64,000 nucleotides of DNA from Apostichopus japonicus (taxonomy: Eukaryota > Echinodermata > Holothuroidea > Aspidochirotida > Stichopodidae). A program made the translations under genes and the position numbers. The notes below the pieces were generated by a model. It saw nothing but the letters and a program-made list of their open reading frames with translations, was not told the origin of the DNA and did not search any database. Each line of letters starts with the position of its first letter. Position 1 is the stretch's first letter. Positions 35,307 to 48,848 of this stretch are shown one piece after another. The stretch lies in the NCBI RefSeq assembly GCF_037975245.1, contig NC_092582.1, forward strand, positions 5,434,001 to 5,498,000. Direction: 5' to 3'.

Positions 35307-38136
35307 GATGTGGCGCACTCCAGTTCCCCAGGAGCGCATGTTTTATGTTTTATACACACCTATAAACCCTGCAGTAAGACAAGTTACCAATGGCAGAGGG
35401 TGAAATGTTATAAAGTCGTGCGAAAGGCTGTCTCGACACAATGTTGTAAGGCTTCAACTTCATTATTATTATTTTTGAAGTGTCGGCTATATTCAATGTG
35501 TGTCAGGTAGGCCTATATTCAGTGCGGGGATAAACTAAATTCACTGCGGGTAAATCTGATGAAAGTGGTAATGTGGACAATTGCTAATAAACGAATTGAG
35601 TCACCAATGGCACCTAGATCATCTTCCTCCTCCCCACCCCCAGGGGTGCAACCATATATACTTCTAGCGCGGGGAGGTTTTCAGTTCACTCTGAATTAAA
35701 CCAAGTAAGGGCGGGAGGGGGGGGGGGGTGGTCGAGGTGCCCATTTCTCCAGTGACAGACAGAATATTACTGAAATTTTTTGTGTACAGTTAATCAATAT
35801 ATAACACGTTGGTACAGTACAACCTAACCAATAAGCAGTATTTCGCATCTATGCATCCTCCATTATATCAAACTTACTCGAAGGGGCTCTTCCCTCACAA
35901 CCTATAACCTTAAACACGATATACTACCCCATCTCCTTACCCCATACCAAGAGTGTTGGTGATGCGAAATCATACACCATCAGACAGAGAAAGACAAAAC
36001 TTTGGTCTCTTTTATCCATATACTCATAAAGTTTAAACACTATACCTTTATCTATATTCGATGTTATACTTATAAAGTTAAATCTGGTTGGACTACACGC
36101 AAACTAAGTCGTATGGTACTGGCCTACCGGTTAAATATTTTGTCTTCACTAAAATCAATATGGGAGTTCCGTTTCTATTGTATTTAGTAAACACGAGATC
36201 GTCGACTCGCTATTTTTTCACAATAACATCTGGTCATTTCCAGGCAACTCGGTGAAGTAATGATTGTTTTTTCCTCTTCGTGCTTAGGTCTGTTGTTATT
36301 TTCTTATCTTATTAAGTTGAGGGGAGGAGATGGGGTTGACGAGAGGAGGAGGAGGAGGAGGAGGAGGAGGAGGAGGAGGAGGAGGAGGAGGAGGAGGAGG
36401 AGGAGGAGGAGGAGGAGGAGGAGGAGGAGGAGGAGGAGGAGGAGGAGGAGGAGGAGGAGGAGGAGGAGGAGGAGGAGGAGGAGGAGGGCAATGGAGAGAG
36501 GAAAATGAACTAACTTTCTGCTTGGTCTGTGGGTTTTCCAAATTTCTCTTTCCTAACCATTTCATTCTTAAGGAGTAACTTCTAAAGGTAGAACAACATA
36601 CCAAAACACATTGCGATTTTCTCAACGATGTTATATACTCTATATATTTATGAACGGTATTCTTAAATAAGCTACATGACATTTTCTTGCTATAGTTGTG
36701 CACTTTGTCTGCGATGAGCTTTCCAAGACTCACACAAATGTAGCTTACAACCATTGGCTGTGATACCATGGTTGACATACACCGACATAGCCTAATACTA
36801 TCAAACACAACATGCTTATGAAGATTCAAAGTGGACACACTGTTAAGAACACCAGGGGCGTCGTTACAGCAGGAGTACATGCACAACCAATAAAGTTGGT
36901 CGATCAATAACTAACCTAAAAACTAGAAAATACATAAACATTGACTACAATTTACCGCAGGTCGCATAATAGATCATCATTCTGCATTCAAGTATCCTTC
37001 ATCATACCAATGACACCTACTTCCCTTGGACCCCTCTTGGGACACAGATCGGAAATTGATAATTCAGACCCTTCAGACAACACGCATCCCCCCCTGCCCC
37101 ACCCCTGGATCAGTCAGCAACTGGTGGTACCTCCTGTATCAAGTCTGTATTTCAATTCTGTGTTCTACAGTGGACATGTTAAGGGAATCAGTACAGATGC
37201 CACATGTCATTAAAAGATGTTACAGATGTAACTCTGAAAAAGCACTTTCCGGTGGAAGTAAAAAATTGGTTACAATTACTGTATCCCCTCCCCCCCCCCA
37301 CTCCAACAACAGAGTTTATAACACTGACCTTCAGATAAAACCCAGACTACAACACATTTCAATTCCACTCAACGTATCTACATTTGTACTTTTCTAAGCA
37401 CACAGGAAATTAACTAAGAGAATGCTAAAGAAAACAAGTTTTTTTTTTTTTCTGTTTATTCTCCAGATTAATACACACATCAACCAAACATTTATTATCA
37501 CATCAAATTCCTCATGGACATCGTTTCACACAATATGTATATTTTACTTAAAGGAGGAAAAAAACTCACACATTATCCTGGGTTCATATCTAGTTACGGT
37601 ACTGTCGGTATACAAACATGTTCTAAATTTCTCTATTAGGGTACAATTTCAAGATTGTTTTCATTTGCTACTACACAACAAAATCTTGACGAAAGCCGTA
37701 ACCGATGAGACCAATCGATAAATATTTCAAAAACTGGGTAGACAGGGTGATAAATTTTGAAAAGGCTCGCTGCATAGCACATCAATCATTTTTGCGTCCG
37801 TATTTGCATTTTTGAATCACTTTTTTCTCAGTCTGAATTTTCTCTTTCACTTCAACAGGTGGCCTACAAACCTTGTCTGAACTGGTGAGAGTAAAAATAT
37901 TAAAACAACATTTTGCAAACATGATCAACAGCATACAGCTGCAAATTCATGAAGAACCTCGAGGGCAAAGAAAGCAACCTTCATCTGCAGTTATTGCGTG
38001 TTGTTAACACACTCAGGTCTTGCTAGAGTCATCCCCCATTTCAAGGCTCAGTTTCCCTGTTCCGTGTATCTTACAGTACTATGTACCACGGCTCTTTCAA
38101 GTTCGCAATGACTCTTTCTTCATCTGCGAGTCTCTT
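35307..38136. other. intergenic region
   Basis: Between the foldback element and the PFDN6 stop codon. It holds a G run (35717-35728), the AGG microsatellite and AT-rich unique sequence; the right part should include the PFDN6 3' UTR. No credible coding exon was found. The long Pro, Gly and Arg ORFs here are microsatellite translations. Confidence 0.55.
36342..36487. repeat. (GGA)n microsatellite, about 48 units
   Basis: About 145 bases of pure GGA/GAG purine strand. All three plus frames give poly-Arg, poly-Gly or poly-Glu, and a minus frame gives poly-Pro; none is a gene. Confidence 0.95.
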
Positions 38137-41100
38137 TTACGACTTCGCCACGGTAGCTTGCTTGACCTGCGCTTTCTGAAAGTCTTGTTGAAGTCTACTC
38201 AGCTTCTCTCGGAAATCTTCCTGTTTCTTCTCTAGGTCTTTGATGAGTAGCTCGTGTCTTTTTCTGCAAACAAACGAAGAAGAGGACACTTATTGAGTCG
38301 TCCTCCAATACGATGCTTGATTTTTGACTGCCATTATATGCTGTCCATCTACCATTGTCACCCAAAGGGTAACAAAGGGAGACTTGTTAGGCATCACATA
38401 CAGAGGTGACATCTTGATCAAATTGGTTCAGTTAGCAATCAACACAGCATCACATATGTAGATCACATTGATTTAATTAGCATTCAGCAAGGCATGATAG
38501 GCATCACATATATGTGGATATGCTATCATGACCGCATAGATTTAATTAGCATTCAACACGCCATCACATATGTCGATAAGCCATCATGACTGCATACATT
38601 TGGTTAGCATTCAACAAGGCATAACATATACATATATGCCATCATGACCACATAGATTTTACTAGCATTCATTTCAAGTTTCAACACAGCATCACAATAA
38701 TAGATATGCCATCATGACCAAATAAATTTGATTAACATCCAACAAGGCATCACATATCTGGATATGCCATCATGACTATATGGACTTAACTAGCATTGAA
38801 CACAGCATCACATAGATATACTGTACCATCATGACCACATAGATTTAATTAGCATTCAACAAGGCATCACATATATAGATATGCCATCATGACCGCATAA
38901 ATTTGATTTACATTCAACAAGGTATCACATATGTGGCTATGCCAATCAATGAGTCATGACCACATAGATTTAATTAGCCTTCAACAAGGCATCACAATAA
39001 TAGATATGCCATCATGACCGCATAGATTTAATTAGCATTCAACAAGGCATCACATATATAGATATGCCATCATGACCGCATAAATTCAGTGAGCATTTGA
39101 GAAGGGATCACATACACACACATCATCATGATCACAGATTCATTCATCACTCCACGAGGCATGATATATATATTTTCTGTTATTATCCTTTAACAAGCTT
39201 TGATGCAAGTATTGCACATCATGTAATGCGTGGGTATCACAGTTTCAAATGGAAAGGGAAAATCAAGCATATATGGGGCATATAAGTACAGGTAGAAACT
39301 CTCAAGCATTATTTCTGATCTTAGGGGAGGGAAAGATCTAAATGTATTGAAGTGTACAGTATGCCTTGCATTTTAGCACTCATTTTGCCCCATTCCGATT
39401 TATATCTCAATTCGACTAACTATTGATGAAGACTGAGTGAATCCCGGGATCAAAAAAACTTACAATTCTCCATTAATGTATGCTATCCTTTTGTTGACAT
39501 TCTGTTTAGCTTCCTCCAAATCTTGCTGGACAAGGACCGGGCCCATCATTTTGAACACTTTTGATTCTGTCCCCAAAAGGTCCAGCTCCTACAAAAGAAG
39601 ATTTAAAAGTTATAAGAATACAAATTGTCAGTGATGGGGTGGAGTCTGAGGTTGTTAAGATTAGATTTTGGAATCTTTGAAATGTTTTCAATACACAAAA
39701 GCACATTTCTCTAGAAAAATCCTTACCACAAGTTGTACGATTCAAAATTCTTACTTTCAAGCAAAGACACATAAACAGCACAAAAGCAGCACTGCGAGCA
39801 AAGCCTTATTACTGCTAAATTGAATTGGAGATGATTGGTAAATGGCTCTAGTTATGGGATTTACTCTGATTGAAAAATCTGCACATTTATATAGCACCAT
39901 ACCACACTATACCTTTGTCTGCACCACCTTCTTTAGTCTTGTAGCATCCTCCTGGTGCCTTTTAAAAACTTGTGATCATTGAGTGGACAAGAGAAGCAGC
40001 CGCTAACAGCTGACGTACAGACAAAAATTCAATAGCGCCATCTATTTCAAGTCTGATGAGATAGACCCTGATACCTCATTGCAACCAAATGTTCGACAGT
40101 AATGAATGTATAAAATTGACTATCGGTAGACAGAGAATCGACAGAATGGTGGGACATCACAGGAAAGTTCAAAACTCTCCAATGGCTCTTTGCACTTTGT
40201 TTGATAAAGATGACACAACTACGGTGATGAGTTCACTAGTCACCAGCATTCATTCATGGATGAAAACGGAAAGATTCACTACAAATTTACAATTTGTTGA
40301 ATCACAAACAGACTCCAAGCCTCCCAATGAATCTATTAACAATGATTGCAATTTGCAACTAACGAGTGGCTCTAATAACTTTACATACATTTGATATAGT
40401 TGGGGTTTACAAAATGTATCTTTTTTGAAACATGGTGTTTTCATTCAAATGGGCATCAAACTGTTTCATAACACACAAGGTCTACAATGTTTTACATAGT
40501 GTGACAACAATGCTGCTATGAAGATGTACCTCTGTCACCACTGTATTTGTTATTAAACTGGGCATGAAATTATATGCTGGCTCTTACTGAAACATTTACA
40601 GTACATATAAGCTCTTATCAGTTTTTAATAAATAGTGCGACATCACTGCTGTTTTCAATGTTACCAGTGTTTGTTACACTTTTCATGCCATTGGGTATCA
40701 AGCTGTTTCCTGGCTTTGACTGTCCCATTTGAATGTAATCATAGGCTTTAGTTTTACCAAGCAATGTGATATCACTGCGGTTTGTGATACGTACATCTTT
40801 TACCATGGTGTTTTCATTTAATTGGGCATCAAGTTGCTTCCTGGCTGCCATTGCCTTCTGAAATTCTGTGCAGTAGAAAATACAGGAGAGAGAACTCAGA
40901 GAAAAGTAAAACACTTTGGAAGTATTACTTCAGCATTGAATTTGATGCCATAATTAGTACAGAATGAGTTTGACAAGAAGGATGGGATTCAAATAACAAT
41001 AAAAAACAAAAACAAAATTGTATTACGTGTATAGTAACAGACGAGACTATCTCTGATTAATTATTCAAAATGTGACTTTGGAATAAATAAAAAATCATCA

Positions 41101-42931
41101 AAAAGTCACTGATGAATAAATTAGATAGCACCTCATGGATTGAACAATGTTATTTACCCTACATTTTTTAATGAAAGGTCCTTTATCAAAGAGGAGGCAA
41201 TCAAGTCTCTTATTTCACAGGCTGGATTGTTCCATTTAGTATTTAGGGATATTGTACATCAACAAGTTGTTTGTCATATGACAAACTCAGACTGACTACT
41301 GTAATTGTGTGTAACTCTCTTAATAATATTACTTTTAAAATACTTAAAGTAGCTATTACGAGAAGTAAATTGTTATTCTCGAATAAAATGAAAATGACAA
41401 ATAAATAGGTTGCTGTCATATACCCCTAATAAATAAATGAAACAGCCCATCTATGGAAATAGGAGACTTTACTTTAGGAGGCACGATTTAACTCATAAAG
41501 GAGATTAATGCTACTTTAAGTGTGCCATTCTTATCAGATTTAATAAACACAGCTTACTATGCTAACTATGGAAGATGACATTTTCCTGCCATGATCTACA
41601 GGCTGTAGATCATGGTGTGACAATTGTTGACACAAGCTGCAACATACTGTAGGGCTTAGGCCCTTATGTCATGAACATGACTGTCATCATTTAAGCTACA
41701 TAAGCATGAGTATAAACCTTATTTAAATGACATAGGATTAGGCCAAAGTCAACAAGTACGCATGGTAATATGAGGTTTTATTTGGTGTGTTGTACATAAT
41801 TTCCATCAATGGCAGGTATTGGGCTGGGTTGTACTTTGTATTTAGGCTACAGTAGGCTAAACATTAGGTTATTGAAAATGGGTACCGTTGTTTTCCGCAC
41901 ACGTTACTTTCCGCTGAAACAAAACGGTGTTTTCCGCAAACAAATTTGTCAGCGGAAAACAACGTTTTTTTCAGCGGAAAGTAACGCTTTTTTTTTGGAG
42001 GGACAGAATAACTTACTGAATTGATTAGTCACATGGAATGATTTAGGAAGGTGGAGAAGATAGGATTTAACTGTAACAGGATCGGCCATGATTTTAGATG
42101 TAACTCGTAAGAAAGGTGGTGCAAAATGCGTGTTCGACTATTGAAACAGCCTTTATGTTACTTATACAGCCATTTCCAGCGAAAATCAAAGATACCGCCT
42201 TTTACAAATTTTTTTTTTAAACTATCATTACGCGGACCGCAGTTTTAAAACTTTATTAGATAGTCAATCCTTCATAACGCGGGTGTCCCTTTGCCCTTTT
42301 ATCGGCCGACCACCACATACTTCTTTAATAATCCCTAATTACACACCCCCAAGCCTCCTCTGTATTATAAGCAGCTTAACTTTTCTGACATGAACTCAGA
42401 CTAACCATCCTTTATCGACGTTCTTTGATACTTTCTCATGTTATTTTAATCATCCTGCCTGAATTTGGTATCCTAAAATATGCGAAAAATATAGTATACA
42501 GGAAGGTGAAAAAAAGGTGTTTTCCGCAGAAGAATTTTTTCAGCGGAAAGTAATCAGCGGAAAGTAACGTATGCGGAAAACAACTGAAACCATTGAAAAT
42601 AAAATTCTTTCAAGTTTCAGTATCTTAATTCTTATATATCTGTTTGCCGGGTTTAGTTCATAATTTGTTACACACATCATTGTTTTAGTGTTGGATAAGA
42701 ATATGAATTTTCTTTCACTGTGATTTGACAGGGGAAAACGATTTACGTTTCGCATAACCAATCCCTCGTTCAATCCATGCACACACTGCGTTGGCTAATG
42801 TAGGCCTAGCCTAGGCTAACTTCAGTTAGGGATAGGAACATGGCTCATGTGCTAAAAATTGTATCACCTTTCTCAGCGAGTTGATACTTCTCAACCTCAT
42901 CTTGGAACTTCTTTTGCATTGCGTCCGCCAT
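38137..42931 (-). CDS. PFDN6: prefoldin subunit 6
   Basis: Four exons on the minus strand: 42931-42868, 40865-40795, 39588-39464, 38263-38137 (387 nt, 128 residues, close to the human 129). Prefoldin is the cytosolic hexameric co-chaperone that passes unfolded actin and tubulin to the CCT chaperonin; subunit 6 is a beta-class member. Residues follow the family: MADAMQKKFQDEVEKYQ, then ARKQLDAQLNEN, then VFKMMGPVLVQQDLEEAK, then KRIAYINGELKRHE, two helices flanking the beta-hairpin. The start ATG has A at -3 and G at +4. Intron phases are 1, 0, 2. It is divergent from SURF1 across a 0.9-kb gap. Confidence 0.95.
38395..39120. repeat. minisatellite in PFDN6 intron 3, unit about 60 bp
   Basis: Roughly a dozen imperfect copies of a unit built from atgccatcatgaccacatag, atttaattagcattcaac and aaggcatcacatatat. 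Individual units vary by short indels. It lies wholly within the last PFDN6 intron. Confidence 0.9.
41880..42591. mobile_element. 712-bp inverted-repeat element in PFDN6 intron 1
   Basis: Imperfect inverted ends share gttgttttccgcacacgtta and ctttccgctga. The 9-bp word attgaaaat flanks both sides (41871-41879 and 42592-42600), a clear target duplication. Further copies of gcggaaa words in both orientations fill the subterminal regions. It has no coding capacity. An 8-9 bp duplication points to the hAT or Mutator superfamilies as mobiliser. Confidence 0.82.
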
Positions 42932-43844
42932 TTCTCAAGCTATTATACGGATTATTAAACGTTATTTGTTATATTCGGCTGAAGGGTGGGTTGTTTTATC
43001 CGTATTCAGAAGATTGGGTGGACACACAGAGTTGGATCGGTTGGCATCTATGGAACGCCAAAAAACGCCACAACTTGCGAAGATTAATTATCATCGTGTA
43101 CTTTACATTGTCATTATCATCTTTACTTTTGCGTTCTGTCGTCGCTCCAAAGGCCAAGTGTGATATTTTTTTTGTGGAACGACAATTTCCCCACAATGTA
43201 CGTTAGCATCAGTAGTATATGTTGACATTATGAGCGTGTAAATTTGATTATCATCATATAAGCCTACTATCATCATAATGTATAGTTTTGTTTTATCATT
43301 GTGTGCTAATTAAACGATGTACATTTGTTAATTATCATCGTGAACTTCTGTACCATCATCGTGTACTTTTAAATTATATTCGTAAGTTGGTATCCACGGG
43401 TAAAAAAAAAATTGTATTGAGACAACTGATAAACCGCTGTTTTAACCGCAGTTATTACAACTGGGCACCGCCCGTACCTGTTAACTACTATACTAGTATG
43501 ATAGTCTCAATTAATTTAAAAACAAACGCTCACAGCCGCGCCTACATTTGTGATTGACAGCCTCCTAAGCCCGAGACTTAGATCCCATCCTAAGCTTTTC
43601 GTGTCGTGGCCTGAGGGATGAAATACCTATAGATGAGCCTGGGGATTTCATGAATCATGCCTCTTTACACCCAGGGTCGCACCGTAGCATTGGGGGAGGG
43701 GGGGGGGGTATGACTTCCTTCCAAATGGCGTATAGATGGTAACTCACGCACCCAAAGTCAAAGGCCTGTAAACACTGACAACCTGTAACCAGGGAGCTGC
43801 TACTCTAACAAATGTAGATATATTGGAAAGAATTGGTGGTAGTT
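42932..43844. promoter_or_regulatory. divergent PFDN6/SURF1 promoter region
   Basis: The two start codons lie 913 bases apart on opposite strands. No TATA box is obvious at either side. The interval holds several copies of a tatcatcgtgta-like word (around 43092, 43336 and 43361) and a short G-rich run at 43690-43709. Sharing of regulation is inferred. Confidence 0.4.
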
Positions 43845-46800
43845 ATGTTATCGCAATACTACCTTAAAATGGCAACTTACGTAATAAGAGCCGGTTCTTC
43901 GGTTTTATTTACTAAACAGATTGTTTGCACCAAAGCAGATTGGTATTTTTCACACCAAAGCAAACATCTGGGCAAATTGGTAAGTATATTTGGTTTCTCA
44001 ATGAATGTCAGCTCATTTTCTTGTGCCAACTTATGTAGATTCGTTGACTAAGTTACGAAAAGACCCAAAACAAATCGCTAAACTAGCCCAAACGTTATCA
44101 GTATAGCAGGCCCAAGCCAGAGTCCGAATGTGTTTTGCGGTGGCGCTTATTAGTCCCTCCCACCACCACAAAAATTTAAAATATATAATAAATATACAAT
44201 AAATAAAAGAGGAAATATTTTAAAGTTTCTTGCAATGTGACGATATTTCTGATGTTCATCATTTTCTTTGCTGTCATAGGCCTAGGCTACTGTTTGACTT
44301 GCTATCGTACAGTATAGTACATAGTAAAATCTGACATGTCATTAATCTGTATTGATAATTTAGAAAAATGTTGCAGACAAAAGACACTTCACCATGTCCA
44401 GCAGACTAACTAGTCAGCAAAATGGAGGAAGCAACCAATCATCAGAGGGTTCAATGTTTGGACATTTACTACTCATCATGCCTGCTGCTGCATTTGGACT
44501 AGGCACCTGGCAAGTCCAAAGACGGAAGTGGAAGCTGAACCTTATTAGAGAGTTAGAAGAAAAAGTAAATGCAGATCCTATACCTTTACCTGATGAGTAA
44601 GTTGGTAATCTTCCTGAAACTGAATCTTGATTTTCCTTAGACTTAGTAGACTTGAGATAAGATAAATTCATTTTAGTGATGGGGATAGGGAGGAGAGAAG
44701 GGGAGAGGCAACTTAGGAATTTAAACTTAAATTTATGAGAGTGTAATGTACGTAATTGCCAAATTCTTTGTGGCATTTTGTATATTAAGTGATGGCCTTT
44801 ATTAGGATCCTTTTGCAGAATGCATTTGGTTTTCGTCCATGTAAGACTTGCTCTGCTAGCTTACCTTTTTATAACATGTTCACTGCCATATGAAATGTCT
44901 ATTGTGTACATAAGTAACCTAATGTATTGTCTAAATTAATGTTAAATATGTATTGAAGATTGTCTGCTCCATAAACTTAATTAATCTCCTTTTTGGTGAT
45001 TGAAGGTTTTCTTAAATTTGATGTGATTTATGTCCATTTAAGCTCTGTTTTCTTGTCTCATTTTTTTTATCAGTATAACCGAGCTCGAGCAACTAGAGTA
45101 TCAAAAGGTCAATGTCCAGGGAGAATTTGACCATTCCAAGGAAGTTTACATTTTACCTAGGTCTTTGAATCATCAAGGTGGAGGTGGGGGAGGAGGAGGA
45201 GGTTTTGCCCCATCAGGAGAAACAGGGGTTCATGTTATCACACCATTCTATGTAGCAGATAAAAGGTAAATATTTCCTTTTTTTCTTCCACAGAATTTTT
45301 TGTAAACTTTAAATTTGAAAGTTTCAAAGATAATCAGACAAATTGATGACATCAGATAAATCCTTTTCCACACATTGAATTGATTGACCGAAGTGGAACT
45401 TTTGTGTGCTTACTGTACATTGCACTTAAACTCAATTGATACCTTTGATTGTGACTTTGATATAATTTGTACCCCTAGTTTAAGATTAATATCTCTAAAG
45501 ACATAAAGGCAAATGTAGAAATTGAGAAAATAGTATAATTTGTGGGAATTTCTTCAAGCTTTCTCAATAATATCAAATATTAGGCAAACATCATTGATAC
45601 TCTATCCTCCTCATCTGCTAGCCTATTTCCAAAGAGAAACTTGAAATGTCACTTTCAAGACGTCTCACATGGATTCTCAAACGTTAAACATCCCAGGATT
45701 TTACTGAGGTTCCATCAGCTATTTCTACTGTGCTAGACTGTCAAAAAACGTTCCTAGTCAATGGTTGACTAAAAAATTCTTAAATGTGATTTCATGAAAA
45801 TGAATCCCTGCCAAATATGCCAAATAAGTTTCTCAAGTTAAATATTAAATAAAATAGTGGAGAAAAGAATGTCAGGATGAACAGTTCAGGTGCTCTTACA
45901 GAAATAAAATGATGTATTTAGATGGAATTTTGCAGCAGCATTGTTAATATACTTTGTCATTGCTTTGTTCATACAGAAAGTGGATTCTAGTAAACAGAGG
46001 CTGGGTACCCAGAACTAAGGTCCAACCCTCAACAAGGCAGGAAGGTCAAGTAAGTGACCATTAACTGATAACTTTAATCTGCCATGCTCTGGGACTACAA
46101 AGTATTGAGGCAGCTTGGGATTGGAAAATGCAGAAAGTTTTAAGGATGAGTGAAGAAAAAATCAGAGAAGTGAAACAGTTAAAGTTTGCTTTGCTATTTA
46201 TCATTGGATTACAATATAATATACTAGAACTTCACAAAGAAGCCCAAGAAAAAACCCCCAAATATATGCTCTTTGTTTAATTTTTTTGGCATTTCAAAGA
46301 GACTCTTGGTGTTGCAGTGCTAGTGAAAAATATGTACGTGAAGTTGTTGTGGTTTAATGCAAAGAACTAATTGACGATAACCCTGCTCTACTTGTGATAA
46401 GTCCCCATGCAAGAAAGTGAGATGTTGTTTGTCAGTCAAAGTAATCAAAAATGTTTTGACTAGTATTGTTAATAATGAATCTCAAATTCATCAATTGTCA
46501 CACCTCAATATGAATATAGCAAGCGACACTCCAACATTTGCCCGCAAAATTAAAATGCAATTTAAAATACTTAATTTTCTCTTACCTCCCTCCAAAAGTA
46601 TTTATAAATGTCACTTGTCAGTTTGAAAATACTGACAAGCCTTAAGTAAGCTGTTATCATGACTTCAAGGCATTGAAGACTCGCCCCAAACCGTGTGCCC
46701 CGCTCTGAAAAAAGTTAACTCTCAGTTGCTTGCAAGTGTAGTTTTCTTCTTGTCGCTACAAAATGTAGACTGTAATGAAACGTGATACCTTTTTATCTTT

Positions 46801-48683
46801 TATCTAGGCCTGAGTTGTCCATCGCTGCTATGTACACTGTGTTGTGGGTATTGTCCGTAGCTGTATGTATCGTCTAATTACCGACGGTAGCAAGCTGTGT
46901 GTGTATATTCTAGGATCGATGTTGGTGTCTAACACTTCTGTTACACCTCATTCGAAACTAGGTCAGATTACCGGCATGAGACGTTTCTTTGTGCTCGAGT
47001 CTTCACACCCTTTAAGCTTCATGTCACAAACTTTCTTTTCTAAAATGTGTTACAAAGGTTGGGCACACATGAACAATAACCTTTATCAAATCTTCACCAA
47101 AGTAACAAACTGTTAGTACTCAGAAGTTGATGCTCATCCCAGGGTGGGGGGGGGGGGCTGTTTGTCAAGAGAGCACCCATTACTTTGCCTTACCATGTTT
47201 CCGCTGTTCCTCACAATTTCTTGTAATTTCTTGCAGGTTGAGGGTACACTTGATCTAACTGGAGTGGTCCGTCTAACTGAACCGGTGAGGACGGTCTCTT
47301 TAAATTTACTCCGAGAGTGGTTTGTGTGTTGAGTTTCTGTGCATTCCTTTGGCGGCTTTTGATGTTTGAGTATGTATTGAGTGGTTATGGTAACAGGGAA
47401 TGGAAGGGGAGCATGGGGGAGGGGAGAGGGGGGGTTGCAATTTGGTGACACTTATACAAAAAATCAAGCCGTTAAAGACTTTTTGTGATAAATTAATGGG
47501 AAATAGCTGTGGTCCCATTCATCGTGATTTCATCATAAGCTGTCTCAAAAATATATTCTTAACTTTTAGTATACATATCTATTTTATCTTTTATTAGAGG
47601 GCTCCATTCATGCCTCAGAATGATGAAGTAAAAAACAGGTGGCATTACCGAGATTTGGAGGCCATGTCAAAGGTCACAGGGACAGAGCCAGTCATGGTTG
47701 ATGCTGTTTATGGTAAAAAAAAAATATATATACAGCTAGATATTTCCTTACCCTCTCTCAACCCGTATGTATCAGTTAAAGATTGTAACATGACCGTTGG
47801 TACTTGTTCTGGTCTGGAAAGGAATGTACCTTTTCCAGTTGCTGTGAAGCCAGGGGTCATATGCCCCCTACGTAGTTTTGTGGACAAATCTGAAGAAACC
47901 CTTTCATAAATCAGAAGTGCCTGGTTTTGTTAATGAAAAACCCTAAATTTGTAACAACTTACTATGATGAATCATCTTTTGGTGGAGGTTGAACAACATT
48001 TTGTTAGATAAAAGAGACAATACCATCTTAAATTCAATCCTATAAATTAACATAACTAGTTTGATATCGTGTTATTTTACTTTATATTTCAGACAGTACT
48101 GTGAAAGGAGGACCAATAGGGGGTCAGACGAGAGTATCGCTGCGCAATGAACATATGCAGTACATCATTACATGGTAAGATGCCAAAATGGGTCTTTTAA
48201 GTGGCAGCTACTCATGAATAATCATTTAAGCAAGGCCCAGGTGTGACAAGTGGGTTTTGAGCATCCACACTCTGATGTTTTTAGATTAAGCTCACTCTAT
48301 AAGAAAAGTAAAAAGTGTTGAAAGCTTAGTCTAAAGTTTGTTGTTTTTTTTCAAAATGTACCTAAAACAGACATTGATTTTTACGTATTTTAACAAGTTT
48401 AGTGGCACTGCACAAAGGACAAGACATAAACAAAGCATTTTTTGCCTTTATCTTGGCAGGACCCATCACCATGGAAACAACCAGCTGCTTTAATACATGT
48501 TATAGATATTTCACTCTGAATTTTTGTTTTTCATCTTACAGTTGTTGCTTGTTTGTTATTTGAGTTTTCATCGTCGACTGTTTCTCTCTCTCTCTGTTCA
48601 GGTACAGCTTGGCTCTCTTGACTGGTGTCATGTGGTACTACGGCATCTTCAAGAAGAGAAGAAATGTCTTGCACCGACCATAA
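43845..48683 (+). CDS. SURF1: SURF1, cytochrome c oxidase assembly factor
   Basis: Eight exons: 43845-43979, 44364-44596, 45074-45265, 45977-46049, 47237-47284, 47598-47712, 48093-48174, 48602-48683 (960 nt, 319 residues). SURF1 sits in the inner mitochondrial membrane and acts early in complex IV assembly. Landmarks: a basic, Ser-rich N-terminus fitting a mitochondrial presequence, TM1 about 77-93 followed by [54 protein letters not shown]2 about 293-309 ([15 protein letters not shown]) and a basic tail [10 protein letters not shown]. Length and both membrane helices match the family. Residues 158-165 are eight glycines in the loop after ILPRSLNHQ. An alternative in-frame start is at 43869. 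Confidence 0.95.
46661..47016 (+). repeat. dispersed repeat, copy 1 (SURF1 intron 4)
   Basis: About 355 bases that match the complement of 60620-60990 with moderate divergence. Shared words include ctaacacttctgttacacct, cattcgaaactaggtcagat and taatgaaacgtgatacct. It is non-coding in both places. Confidence 0.8.
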
Positions 48684-48842
48684 TTTACTTTCAATGGATT
48701 CATCAGACCAGCCGCTTGTAATTGTTTCAGCCCACAACACTGATTATTCTGTGAGGACTGAGCAACAATTAACAATCCCCTACCCTTCTGAAAACAATGC
48801 TTAGAATACATGAAAGCTGACTTGGACTTGATGTGGAAGAAA

Positions 48843-48848
48843 AATAAA
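48843..48848 (+). promoter_or_regulatory. candidate SURF1 polyadenylation signal
   Basis: AATAAA 160 bases after the SURF1 stop codon, the first such hexamer downstream. Confidence 0.5.

Noticed and set aside
36260-36907. Long poly-Arg, poly-Gly and poly-Pro ORFs
   Set aside because: Translations of the GGA microsatellite in all frames; no flanking domain or splice signal.
39910-39960. Extra PFDN6 exon encoding a HQEDATRLKK-like peptide
   Set aside because: It has AG and GT borders, but exons at 40865-40795 and 39588-39464 already join in phase 0 and match the family without it.
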